Positions 1-11,772 of a DNA stretch of 64,000 nucleotides are shown here, in pieces (within the stretch, counting starts at the first letter, position 1; each line of letters begins with the position of its first letter). The stretch is from contig WHUZ01000003.1 of NCBI GenBank assembly GCA_015179045.1, positions 1,674,001 to 1,738,000 of the forward strand, written 5' to 3'. Source of the stretch: Kalaharituber pfeilii (taxonomy: Eukaryota; Ascomycota; Pezizomycetes; Pezizales; Pezizaceae). A model generated the notes under the pieces. The model was not told the DNA's origin. It searched no databases and was given only the letters and a program-made list of their open reading frames with translations. A program made the position numbers and the translations under genes.

Positions 1-1520
1 CATGGTTCTGAAAGTCAAAAAGCCAGCCAAGAACAAAAAAATACTTTCCCTCCTCCCTTGCAGAAATTCCCCTCCCCCCCCCCCCACCACCTCCATAGCT
101 CGTTCGTTTGCTCCAAGGGTCTCAGGAATTTTCCTGAAGACTTCTTGTCTCAAGCTTTCGCCTGTGGGAGGCCATGGCGGGAAGAGGGGGGGGGGGCGGT
201 TGGGAGGGACATGTGGGCCTTTTCTTTTTTTCCTCCCAATCAAAATAACGTCATTGCAAAAAAACCCAAGTTGCGCCCAAAAAAATGTTTCCCCCCCCCT
301 ATCATAATACCACCGTAATTTGTGGTCCCACTCAACCAGCGCAGCCAGCTGAACCATAAGCCACCCTGAGTCACCTACCATACGATAGCAGAACCCCACA
401 GCTCCACACCGCCCCATCTCACCGCCCCACCATTCACATCCCAGTCTAGTCCAACCTATTAACCTCTACACCGCCCTCCCCAACAGCACGTAGTATCATA
501 CATCCCGTCAACCCTTGCCCCATGTTATATTACATGCCTATCCAACCGTCATTGATATCAAGTACCCAGTACAAACCCCGCTTCCGTTATCCCCAGCATC
601 AAGCTACCATATAACTCAAGTATTTACATACTTTACATATGTACCATCAACGTATCATTCCAAACCCAAAGTACCCACCCCACCACAGTACCCCCCAGCC
701 AAGCTAGAACCAAGTACTTTACATACAAGTGTATTTCAAAAGAGCCCCCTCCACTGTAATAAAATATACAAGGTAGAGTAACGTATGAAAAAAAATCCCA
801 AACATTGCATATGTATATACACAGAGATACTATTCCTTCTTCCTACTCATCATAATCCATCTCACAAGAAAAGTGCAAGTTCCTCTACCACCCACCCAGC
901 CCCCTATTCCAATCTTCACATACAAACACAAACATACATACACACACACGTGAACACATTTACTCTGCTTGTTTCATTCATATTCCACATTATATACCCA
1001 TAAACTATTTCTACTTCCCATCTGTCTCCCCCTCTACCTCCCCCTCTTTCTCCATCCTCAGCGTCGCACAAGGGCAAGTAAAAAACATCATCTTTCATCA
1101 GTAAAAAAAAAAAAAAAAAGAAAAGTAAGTATGCATGTACGATAGAAGGAATAAATAAATATGTAAAAAAAAATTAAAAACCCAAAACACCGTTAATTTT
1201 TGTCATTTCCACAACTAAAAGGGAAAGAAAAGGAAAAGGATAAGGATATGGAAAAGAAAGAAAGAAAGAAGGGAAGGGAGCCCCTTAAAAGAGATACCCT
1301 TTTTTCTGGCATATCCCCAGGCTCGCTCGGATTATTACCTTCTCGCAGCCTTGTAAAATATTTGCTCGAAGTAGGCAATTGAAAAGTAACACATTATCAA
1401 CGTAAAGCTGTAAAATCCAGGGTTCACAGTTCCGCACTTTTAAACGGGCACAGGCTTTCCCACGCCCCATTCCGTTACCCACAAGCCCCCCCCCCCCCCC
1501 TTTACACTATTCTTTCTCTC
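1..1520. other. gene-free AT/C-rich spacer
   Basis: I see no supportable gene. The stretch holds homopolymer runs (C near 70-84, G near 186-197, A near 1103-1119, C near 1488-1500), a CA-rich patch around 921-950, and many stops in all frames. The short open frames here are low-complexity and look accidental. The right end lies next to the 3' end of the GET1 gene and probably includes its 3' untranslated region. Confidence 0.6.
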
Positions 1521-2400
1521 TCACTCCTTCTCCTTCTCACCATCCCTCTCCCCCTCCCCCACCTTCACTTTCTTCCTCCTGCTCTCCGCCAGCTCCCCCA
1601 CTTGCTTCCCTCCCCACCCTACAAGTATTTTCCCCACCAACACATCCACCACCGACGAACAAGCCAGTCCCCACGTCTGCACACTAACGCTCCCCCTCGG
1701 CGCCCTCGGGAACGCAAGCAGCAGCTCAAAATACCCCGGCACCCATCCTGCGGGGACGTAAAACACTGGTTGTTTGATGTAGTAAATCTGCACAGCCATG
1801 CGCGTGCCGGTAGTCAGCAGGAAGCGGAGGACGCGGGTTTTCGAGGTGAATTTGAGGCGGGTGGAGGTAATGGTGGAATCTATACGTTTGCGTAGTTCCC
1901 CCGCAAGGGAAATCGTACAGTCAGTCACTTCCATATGCGTAGTGAGGGGTGGGGGGAATAGAGGGGAGCGGAAAGCGGAAGACCAACTTAAAACTTCCAA
2001 CCTCGCCAACTTCTCATCATGCTTCCTCTTCGCCTTCGCCCATTTTGCAAATTGGTCCTGTGCAGATGTGCCCCTGATTTCCTTCTTGAGACGCAGCAAT
2101 TCTAGCCGTAGATCTCTCTGCTCTCTGATCTGGGACGAGACTTGGCTTGGGAAGAGGCCGGTGTAGGTATACCATAGCTGTGTATCCCGAATGGAATGGC
2201 GCAACAATCAGCAATGCGTTCCGATATATTGTATTGCATTGGCCATACAATAATTGTACAATAGACGGCTTGGTAGGGTATGGGGGGAATGGGTGGGTAT
2301 AAAAGAGACGTACTATATCATTCAACAAGCTTGGAGCCACATTGTTGAGGATATAAGATACAAGTGTGATAATGAGGATCAATATTGTAAGAGACAACAT
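1521..2400 (-). CDS. GET1: GET1-like ER membrane receptor subunit for tail-anchored proteins
   Basis: Get1 (WRB/CHD5 family) is an ER membrane protein that, with Get2, receives the Get3-tail-anchored-protein complex and drives membrane insertion. The model has three exons: 2400-2314, 2177-1988 and 1879-1521, giving 211 residues. The first intron starts with a strong GTACGT donor. The second, with donor GTTGGT, is less certain. Family features are visible in order: an N-terminal membrane segment (about residues 3-22), a cytosolic coiled coil carrying the conserved stretch DQFAKWAKAKRKHDEKL (about 55-90), then two further membrane segments around residues 105-170 with the typical KQPVFYVPAGW and FPRAPRGSVS motifs. 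Length and three-segment layout match fungal Get1 proteins. The C-terminal tail is basic and charged. The adjacent PTAR1-like gene is more than 2.6 kb away on the other strand. Confidence 0.88.
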
Positions 2401-5050
2401 GGCTGGCTATGCCTGGGATCCGGATGCCTCAACACTGTCACCGGGGGATAATAGTATACAAGAATATAGATGCACCCTATTGGCGACACACGCAGGGGGA
2501 GCTGGTCAAGAACTAGGGAGATGGGAGGGGTGATAGAGTTGAGGTGGTATTGGGGCGAATTGTATGTATGTAGGTGTGGGTAGCTATATTGCTGAAGTGC
2601 TCTATCAGAATGCCGGGTGCGGTGTGCGGTTGCGTTAGTACTTGTGTGCTTGTTGCTGCTTGATTGTTAAGCCCAACGGAGAATCCGTCAGTAGGCTGCA
2701 GGCCACGTCCCACGACAAACGTTTCCGTCTACCCCAGATCCGCACGGCCCAAAATCCAAGCAAGGTTCTTCTTGCAGGTGTGAGTAGTATAAGGTGGTCC
2801 CACGCCGAAGCCCAAGATTGCCAATATTAAGTATTCACTAAGAATATAAATAAAAAATGCAAATTAATCTTGTACTTTTTTGCACCAGCCCCGTAACAGA
2901 ATAAGTGAGTGATGTGACTAGAGTGTATATCCAAATAGCCTGACTTAGAATGACGAATCGGTAGCGGGGGGGGGCGGAAGGGGGCAGCGGTCCTGCTGGA
3001 GATCCAAGAAGGGAGGAGGAGAGAGCGAAGAGAGAAGAAGAGCGTGAGAGGGAAGAACACTGAAAAGGGGAAAGAAAATGCCTAGGGTAGGGTTGAGTGA
3101 GATATGGACAGTATGGCCTTATTATTATCTCATTATCCCCTCGGGTCCGCTGTCATGTGCAGTGGCCTACGATAAGCCTGGATTACTTATTTCTGCTGTC
3201 GGCGTCGGGGGGCAAAACAAAGCCAGAAAGACAAAGAAGGCACCCGGCCAACTACCCGTCTGTATTCGATCCTGCTGGCAAGCTGTGTGTAGCTGGTGTT
3301 CTGGTGTGGGGGCGCTCTGCGTTTGCCGGGCTTTGCTGTTTCCCTTTCTTTGGCTTGGGACAGTGGATTTTGCGCAGGTGCGTGTGTTTGCGTGACCGGA
3401 GTCGTCAGGTATCGGATGAGGTTTTGATGCGATGAGAATGGCCTGACCTGATGCTGCGCTGATGCTTAGATCGACTGCTCGATAACGTTCCCTTTTTTTA
3501 TTATTATTATTTTTTTTGGCTCTTTGCTGGCCGGGAGGTGCAGAAAGGGTTTAGGTTTGGCTTGAGGTCACATTACGTGTGATTGCGCCCCGGGATTTTA
3601 TGGCGTAACGGGGGCTGGAGCCTCGTACGATTCGAGCACGAACGACGTACTACAAGAACGCCTCTCAGCACTGGACATGCGACGGTAGCAAGCACCACGG
3701 GCAGGAGCGAATGGGAAAGCCAGCAGAGAGCAAGAAGGCTGCCCCGAGGCCAGAAGAAGGCTCCATCCAGCAGCCCCAGCGTAATATGGGTCGATATCGG
3801 GCAGCACCGGAGCCGTGGTTGGGCGGTGGCTGCCGGGCAGGCAGGTTGCTATCACCTAACGCTAAGCACATGGACGACAGCCGCCGAACACGAGACACTT
3901 TCTCGTGAAGGGGCGGAGAGCGGAGAGGGGCGGGGAGGGGAGGTGGAGGGGTCACCTAACTTTGCATGCTCGCGGAGGGCGCAGGTGGGTGTCCACGAGG
4001 CCAGCCGGCGCGGTATCTACAAGTGTGGCTTGCTTGTAACAGCCCACTGCACATGGCGTACGGTACGGAGCGCCCAATCTGCGGCCAAGCCGGAACCGGG
4101 AGGACCAACGAGCAGCACGGGACTACGATGACATGACTAGAGGGTAGGCCTGAGTACGGACGGATCGGACCAGCCAGAACAATGCCACTCTTGCAGCCGC
4201 AGAGAATAAAGCCATAGTTACAGGATTATCGTTGCAAATCGTGCGGCATCGTAAAGTGTGTGTTTCACCAGTCTGTAGTCTAGGCCGTCTGTACATGTAT
4301 GTATGGCATGATCCTGATATATTTTCTGTACCGAAGATTATAGTCACGCTCAATATATACATTGCTTTTCGCAGTCTCGTATACTTTGGTTTCGGCAACT
4401 CAGCTAACGAGAAAGCTGTTCTGTTTCGCAATTTGCCGCGCGATCAATAATATATTACTTACTTAGGTTAGTAAAGTAAGTTATAATACTTACTGTATGC
4501 ATATCTACTCCTAGTTTTCCACGTGACCAACGCAGAGAAGAACGTCATCTTGTAATTTCTGTATATAAATGCAGCTAAAGTGTTGGCATGTAATATACTG
4601 GACGATGTCTGAGGATTTCTTAAAAGAATAGGTAATTTGGTCAGGTTTAGTTGATAGCTCATCCTGTTTACGCTATTATTCGTTCATTTTTCACGGATTA
4701 CACAGGCGTTGATGTGTTTTGACTTTTTATGTTGCAATTGATGTTGTGTGTCATATAATTATTCAGCAATGGCGAGTGAGGGATCTTGTGTACCCAAATT
4801 AAAAGTGGTATTGCTCGCCCTTGCCTTGGGTTTGTCTAAATGATGAGAGTTATGAATAAGAAAGGTTGGATGGATCGGGCTAGCGGCCGATTATGATATC
4901 AGAGAAAATTGTAAACTTGAAAGGTTTCATCATTGGGCAAAAGGCCATAGAAATACAAAGCCCAGTGTGTTCCAACTAGGGTAATACAAGCGACATCTCT
5001 CCCGCTCTACCCCCAAGCACATACATACCCCCTACCTCCGCCCCCCTCAC
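2401..5050. other. spacer between divergent GET1 and PTAR1-like genes
   Basis: No gene could be supported. Open frames of 60-180 codons occur at 3078-3435 and 3583-4131, but they overlap on both strands, carry no recognisable domain and lack convincing splice partners. The 3.6-4.1 kb part is more GC-rich than its surroundings. The right end (about 4980-5050) is C-rich and pyrimidine-rich directly before the PTAR1-like start codon, as is common in fungal promoters. Confidence 0.5.
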
Positions 5051-6466
5051 ATGTGCACCCCGCACCGTTCCGAACACCCCTTCCCCCCCTCCCCCTCCTC
5101 CTCCCCCTCCTCCTCCTCCTCCTCCTCAGCCACTCAAACCTACACCTCCCTCACGTACCTTCTCCATCACTACCCTCACCCCTCGCCGCCGCAGCTCGAG
5201 ATTCTCCCTCCTGCGCTGTGTATCCCGCCCGACTCGTCCGACCACAGCCAACACCCATGGTCTCCACTCCTCGTTGATGGCGTGCACATCGGGGTTTCGA
5301 AAAAGGACTTGGTCGGGGCGGTGTTAGTAGCCAGAGAGGTGTTTTTTCCGTAACGATTCGGGGAGAGAAGAAAAAGGAGGAAGAGGAGGAGGAGGGCAAA
5401 GGAAGCCGGAATTGAAAAGACTGGAGGCATCGACGGTGATGCTGGTGTGGGATCCAGAGAACGTAACCGCCGTGAATTACCGACGGCAATGGTTCTCCGA
5501 CCTCCGATCCCGAGGTTCAGAGGAGGAGGAGGGGGAGCCGATGCAGGAGGAGGATGCAGAGCATTGGACCCTCGCGTGGGAAATCAACCTCCTCGACGGC
5601 CTCCTCACCGCGCCAGCACTGAACAAGCACACAAAATCACCAACATTATGGTCCTATCGATGGTGGCTGCTCAGGCGCTTCGGAGTCCTCGGCACAATTC
5701 CCCCGCTAGCAAACCCAGATGAGGACGAAGACGGGCAGGTATCAAGGCTTAACCCTACCGAGCGTGTACTGCTAGCGCAAATTAGAAGGGAAATGGAAAT
5801 CATCCAAAAAGCGGGCGACGTGCATCCTAGAAACTATCATGTATCCCTTAACCCCCCTTACCCCCTACATCTCCTCGAATTAACCGCCCCTTCTAGGCCT
5901 GGAACTACGCCCGTCGTCTCGTCACTCACCACCTCCCCCTTGCCAATACCGCTCCGACCCCGGGTACCACCATCGCACCCTCACCCCTCATCCCCTCCCT
6001 CACCAAAACCCACTTCCGCCTCTGTCTCCTCCACCCAACAGATACATCCCTCTGGTCATTCCTGCTCTTTCTACTAACCACATACCCGCCATCTCCGCCC
6101 CACCCGTCCTCCCCGTCTAAATCCCAGGCATATACCGTGCTAACGGAAATGCTTTCGAAATTGATACCGGCGATAAAGGACACGCAGGGAGTGACGGGGG
6201 AGACCTGGTGGGTGTTTATTAGGACGCTGCTAGCGCCCGGGCTGAATGTACTATTATTATCGGAGGAGGAGAGGTGCGAGGTGGAGGAGATGGTGAGGGG
6301 GCTTGTTAGGATTGGGGAGGGGGAGGGGGAGGGGAGGGGGAGGGGGAGGGGGAGGGGGAGCGGGGATTTCTTGACATGGAAAAGGTGGAGGTGGTGGTGG
6401 TGGCACCGAGGAGGCCAAAGTATCTTGGTGAAGGGGACTTTGGAAAGAGGGCTTGGGGATGGATAG
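5051..6466 (+). CDS. PTAR1/Ecm9-like protein prenyltransferase alpha-subunit repeat protein
   Basis: Proteins with prenyltransferase-alpha (PFTA) repeats form the helical alpha subunit of protein prenyltransferases. The PTAR1 branch pairs with the Rab geranylgeranyltransferase beta subunit (GGTase-III). Exons are 5051-5349, 5420-5840 and 5897-6466, giving 429 residues; both introns (70 and 56 bp) have GT..AG borders and keep frame. Visible signatures are DPENVTAVNYRR, HTKSPTLWSYRWWLL and, across the second splice site, HPRNYHAWNYARRL. These are the W-x-x-R-type helices of the repeats, spaced as in PTAR1-like proteins. A serine run near residues 15-25 comes from a CTC-type repeat in the DNA. 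A GGGGA-type minisatellite near the 3' end (6316-6362) encodes a Gly/Glu/Arg-rich stretch. It could instead be a divergent farnesyl- or GGTase-I alpha subunit, but the few, widely spaced repeats favour PTAR1. The exact C terminus is uncertain. Confidence 0.72.
6316..6362 (+). repeat. GGGGA-type minisatellite inside the PTAR1-like CDS
   Basis: Tandem copies of a five- to six-base G-rich unit (GGGGGA/GGGGA) run for almost 50 bases. Read in the CDS frame they give alternating Gly/Glu then Gly/Arg. Such a tract is prone to length change and could form G-quadruplexes. A similar motif recurs at 59511-59592. Confidence 0.85.
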
Positions 6467-6881
6467 AGAGGCGGAAAAGGCAGGAGGTGGTGGCGGGAGG
6501 TGAGGATGGTTCAGGGTAATGTAAATTCTCCAGGATGCAAATCTATTATGATTATAAACACCCTATGGGGGTACTCTAAACTTGACAATAGTAAGTAATA
6601 ATTTTCATTATATAGTACTTAAACGCCATCAATTTCGTAGTATTATTATTTGCGTTGCTTTGCAACATGCCAAATCAAGCGACGTGCCAGCAAACAAAAC
6701 GTACTTGAAAAACTAGAATAGGTATATATAATGTTTTCAGAGATACCCACCCACCCCACCCCCACCCCAGACACTCCACCCCAGACACTCCACACAACAA
6801 AAACAATATTTGAAATACATCAAGTACTATCCCATCCACCCTTTGCCTCCTCCACCTCCTTTCCTTTCCTTTCCTTTCCTT
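6467..6881. other. intergenic spacer between convergent genes
   Basis: This is the short spacer between the 3' ends of the PTAR1-like gene (+) and the RhoGAP gene (-). It holds an AT-rich middle and a CCTTT-type pyrimidine repeat near 6859-6885. No gene is visible. Confidence 0.6.
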
Positions 6882-9745
6882 TTACTTCCCCACTCCCAAG
6901 CCCCCGCCCCCTTTAACCCCACCACTAGCACCGCCCCCAGCGTTCTTCCCATACCCAACCAACACCTCGACCCCCCTCGCCCGCTCCTCATACAGCGCCC
7001 TCAACTGCCCCACCATCGACGAATTCCTATTCCGTAGCGTCCGGAGCACGGGGGGCGCCTTATCGCCCTCTCCGTCTACTTCGCCAGGCGTGGTGGCAGT
7101 AGTGGGTACTGGCAGGAGTGGGGGGATCATGCGCACGGGGGGCGCGAGCGACGGCGGTACGCGGGACGTCAACTCGACGTGGGATTTTGCGCGGGTGAGG
7201 CGGTGGGCGGGGGACGGGGTCGGCTTGGATGTGGTTGAGGTTGTGGATGATGATGTTAATGTTGTTGTCAATGTTGTGGTCCGTGTCATTTGAGTGGGTG
7301 ACGCTTTCACGCCGCCAGCAGTAGGCTGTGTCTGCAATGTCTGTGTGCCGCCAATCATCCCCACACCCCGCTTAAGCTCCAGCTCGCTCCTCGCCTTTTG
7401 CAACGTGCGGGGGGTCACCACCCCGGTTGCGCCTCCTCCCTCCAATGCCGCCGCCGCTGCCAACACCCCCGACACCCCCCACCCCCCTCCACTCGCGCTC
7501 CCCCTCCTCAACACCTCTACCCCCTCTCCACTATCCGTCCCCTCCCCCTTTCCTTGCGGCAGCAGCAGCGGCTGGTGAGTACGCGACATAGGTATACCGC
7601 TGCTCCCTCCTCCTGACCCCGCCTGTCCCTCTACTCTTCCACTCATCATCCCACTCCCGTTCGAGCTTGGGCTCCCTGTCCCTGCTCCTGTCCCCTTCCC
7701 AATCCACGCTCCAGCTCTGCCCCCCACCATCGCTCCCGCCCCCGCCCCCGCCGTCGTCTCCGCTGCCAACCTTTGAAACCTCGCAACGCTCTCCGCGACC
7801 GCTCCTGGACTACAATCAATCTTAGCGACTTGTACTCTTGTAGTAGGAGGAGGATAAGCAGAATGGGAGGAAGGACGGCGGGTATTCACCATTGCCTGCT
7901 CTCCAGCTGTAGCAGTACAAGTAGAAGTAGCGGTAGAGATATCTAGGTCGTTTGTTTCCGGGTGGGGTTTCGGTTTAACAGGGATGGTAGGGGGCGGGAA
8001 TAGTGGGGTTGCTGAGACGGTGGTGGTGCTGGTGGTTAGTGGAACGGCGGGTTGCAGGGAGAGGGGAAGGTTATCAGTCGGTATCCTTGGGAGAACAGTG
8101 GGGTGTGCTTGGAGGGATAGTGTAGGCCGCGCCGTTGTCGGCGGCGGCAGGGACACTAACAAGTCTTTCTCCTTCTCCTTCTCGTTTTCAGGCATCTGGT
8201 CAACAGTGACCTCCTCCCCCTTCTTCTCTTTCTCCTCATCATCATCCAATACAATCAAATTCTCCACCTTCTTGCTATTCATTTCCCGTTTCCCCGTCCT
8301 CACCGGCAACGCCGGTGCCAGCTCCTCGTTATGCTCAATCCCCCAATGTATTATCTGGCACACCGCCCCCCTCGATACTGTCATATCCAGCAAGGGGTCA
8401 TCGCTCCTCACGAGACTTGGCGAAATACATATCGCCAAGTTCTCTGCCGTCATCCTGTTTACCTGTGCGTACTGCGTAACTTGCGTCAGCAGCGGGAGTA
8501 GATGGCGGGTCAGCAGCGTCCGCGAAGTTGCCGGTAATCCGCCCTTGCTTTCGTGACAGGTGAGGAGCTTCTTGATTTCCTCCTGCGATCGACACCGTTC
8601 AGAGAGTTCAGCATAGTACCGCCTCGGTATCAATGGCTCTGGGAGGGAGCGGTAGTACAGTTTGATTAGGCCTGCAGCCAGGTGTGGGCCGTAGTCATTC
8701 ATGCGCAGGTACTGCCCGCGGTCATACGCCTCCCGTACAATTTCCATCAGCTGCATGCTGGCGGTTATGCGGAAGAGGCCTTCCGTTTTGAGGTTGCTTG
8801 CTGTGCGGAGGTAGCGGGAGGCATCCATTAGCGGGTATGGAAGCTTGGGCTCCATGTCTCCAGTGGGGAAGGGAGGGACACCGAAGACGGGGGGTGGTGG
8901 GTTCGGGATAGTGATGGTGGGGCTGAGTTTACGGTCATGAAGGTAAACGGAGGGAGGAATGTTGAGGAGATGAAGAGGGATGTGAGTTGCAAGTTCGGAG
9001 AGGGTGGCAACTGTGTAGAGTTAAATCCATATTAGCCATGCTATTGTTTTATATACATCCATATGATGATTCAAAAAATGACGATTGGAAACCTTACCAT
9101 GAACAACCTTCTTCTTGAATTTTGGGGAGATAACAGTTTGTAGCATCTCGAACAAAATCCTGACCCAAGCTCGCTCATGTACAATCCATAGCTTCCGGAT
9201 ATTCTTCCGTACTGCTCTACTCAACTGCATCCGGGCGTCAGCATAAACTCACTCCAAACTCGCTTCCACCATAAGAGACTCACCAGATTATAAGCTTGTA
9301 AACTCCAACTCCACGCTGGCCTATTCCACCTCGTCACTGCTGGAACCCCACTACTTCCCTCCCCTCCCGCCCCAGGACTCACAGGCCCATGCGAGTCCCC
9401 GCCAGGTTTCACATCCCCGCCAGCTCCTGCAAAAAAAACCACCGAGTACCCCACCCCATCGACCAACTCGTCGTCCGCCGGCAACTCGCTCAGCACATAC
9501 GGCAGCAACTTGTTATAGTCCACATATCTTGTATCCGGGAACGCCGATGCACACAGGATAAGCAGTGGCCCTCCAGAACCGGACGGGTCTGGTCCAGACC
9601 GATACAGGACTTTGGATGCAAGCGTAGCAAGATTGAGGTCGTATGCTGGGGAAGAGCGGGGGGGTGGGCGGGGGTCGATAGGACCAAAGCCTGAGGCGGA
9701 GATGGCGCGGCGCCGGAGGTTCTCGACTTTACTTGAGACTGGCAT
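6882..9745 (-). CDS. CRAL-TRIO (Sec14-like) + RhoGAP domain protein, p50RhoGAP/Ecm25-like
   Basis: The predicted Rho-family GTPase-activating protein has an N-terminal lipid-binding-like CRAL-TRIO/BCH domain followed by a RhoGAP domain, the arrangement of animal p50RhoGAP (ARHGAP1) and fungal Ecm25-like proteins. Exons are 9745-9284, 9224-9098 and 9010-6882 (905 residues), with introns of 59 and 87 bp. The CRAL-TRIO part (about residues 50-235) shows LLILCASAFPD, YSVVFFAGAGG and WIVHERAWVRI. The RhoGAP part (about 240-420) shows the arginine-finger motif EGLFRIT (Arg about 277), LPEPLIPRRYY and NLAICISPSLVR. The remaining C-terminal half is Ser/Thr/Pro/Gly-rich and probably disordered. The coding frame stays open back to an acceptor at 9788 without another ATG, and the NPLDYAWKNWYHPT sequence before the chosen Met looks coding, so a further 5' exon is likely. 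Expected role: polarity and cell-wall Rho signalling. Confidence 0.85.
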
Positions 9746-9787
9746 AGTGGGGTGGTACCAGTTCTTCCAAGCGTAATCAAGTGGGTT

Positions 9788-11772
9788 CTGATGCGTGAAG
9801 GATTATGTTTATGCAGTTGTTATTGTTGTTGCTGTAGCTATGTTTGCAGTGTGTGGTGGTTGTTTTGTGTTGTCTGTGTGAGCATGCCCGCGATAAGGAG
9901 CGTCAAGCGGGCATATGCACAGCCGCCGCGTTCACGAGGCGGGACGAAACATTCGCTCGGGCGCAAACAGTCGGGGGGTTGTGTAAAGCGGGTAGATAAG
10001 GCCAAGTTAGCAGCAGGGGCGTCGTCTTGTTGTGAGACATGCTGAGGGACGGCCTGGGCGCAATAAAGTATTTTGTGTTCAGCCCGCAAATTGGCTGCCT
10101 AGGGTCTTTGATGGTGTCCAACGATCTTGCAGAACGATCGACAAGTGCCTCACCCATAGCTCTACATACTCTGATTTCCCCGCCATCTGTGCCGATTCTA
10201 ACAATTCGATCTCCCAGCGGACACTGGGCATACAGTTCATAGAGCATGCCTGCGCGCAAATCCTCGAGATCGATCTATCTGCAACTGGAGCCCTCCTTGC
10301 AAAGATTTCTGCCACTGCGCTCCGTTTGGAAATCGTGCTTGAACGATTGGTTCTCTCTAAGCTTGCGGCATTTCGAAGTTAGCCCAAATACCACTAAAAG
10401 AAGGTCATCGAGCACCAATAACTTGCGGGATTGCGAGTTGAGCAATCCATCCATCAATCGGCGCCCAAACACGATACCTTTGCAGCTATCCCATTTCGGA
10501 TCAAGGAAATGAAACGACGCTTCTAGAGAAGATTGGATCCACACCGAAACAAGTGTGTCAAACTGGTGGCAAAAAAGTTCGTTGTGGCAAAAATCTAGCT
10601 TCATTGCGTATGTGTTAACTACTCTTGCAAAGGCATACACCGTCTCGAATGATGTGCAATTCTTAAACAATGCACTCGACAATAAAATACAAGTTGCAAC
10701 GCGCGGTGACTTTGTTCCCTTGCAGTTAATGAATCACCAAAAACGGTATCCAGGGTTTCTAGTAGGCTGCACTGGCTCTGGAGTGTTTCTCCCCGCCCTT
10801 CTTTGTTCTTGGATCATCCACTAGCTCTGATCATGTACCGGAATTTGAACAAGCCTCGCGGTGGCAATGCCAACAGGGGTCTCCAGTTAAGGAGCACTGA
10901 GACTTAACGCTATGCTTCTCACGCTTCACGATACACAGCTTGTTCGCCGTATTATCTTATATACTGTGCTTCCCCTGGGTTACTGTATGCCTGAACAACA
11001 CAGGACTGAAACTGATGGATGGCGATTGTGATCAGTGTGGATAGCCAGGCTCTGCCAGAGCAATCGCTGAGATTAATTGCCTTCGCTCAGGGTTAGTGGA
11101 GAGATCAAAGCGTTCCTTATCCCCCCTTCTCCCGTCCCCTTCTCCAGGGTGCCCTGCTGTATCTATCTGTGATCGCCGCCCCTTCTGCTTGGGGGCCACC
11201 CCAGACCTAGATCAGGTACGGATACAGCCATGCCGCAGAATGCCTGTCCCTGCACACACCCTGAACCTACACCATTGAGGAATCGAAGCTTCAGGAAATA
11301 GGGTGCGCAGCCACTACATGGAGGAGGAGTGCCTTCTGGAAGCACTTGGGGCGGTGTAGCATATGCACGAGTAAGGAGTACCGGGATGCCAAGACTGTAG
11401 GGAAGTATCATGCATGCAAATTCAGGGTAATGTAGATGCGTCAACCAGAAACGATCGTACATTCGCGTGGATAGCAGACGCAAAGATGCCTGGAAGAACA
11501 CTGTACACTGCATGTAGCGAAGATACTTGGAAAGAGCAGAAGAGACGACATATTCTCCAAACTTCTCGCCCTTGAGGGCTTACACAAGTGAAAACCTCCT
11601 TTCCAATTGTCTCTTGCCAAACTAGGAAACCCCGAATAGACATCCCACTCATTGAGTGAGGGCTACCACACTCCGGTGGAGTTCTTTTACCGACATACAC
11701 AAAAACACCACCTTCGCGGTCTTACTTTTCCCCATCTCACATCTCTCTGCTTCAAGTTATGTCGTGTCCCCC
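9788..11772. other. spacer upstream of the RhoGAP gene
   Basis: It probably contains the missing 5' exon and promoter of the RhoGAP gene. A 135-codon open frame on the minus strand (10682-10275) is followed by further open pieces in other frames down to about 9903. No domain is recognisable and both strands are open here, so I do not call a gene. The remainder (10.8-11.7 kb) shows nothing definite. Confidence 0.45.

Noticed and set aside
10275..10682. 135-codon minus-strand open frame with no overlapping known gene
   Set aside because: No recognisable domain, no splice partners in frame, and the opposite strand is open too; not enough to call a gene, though transcript data could change this.
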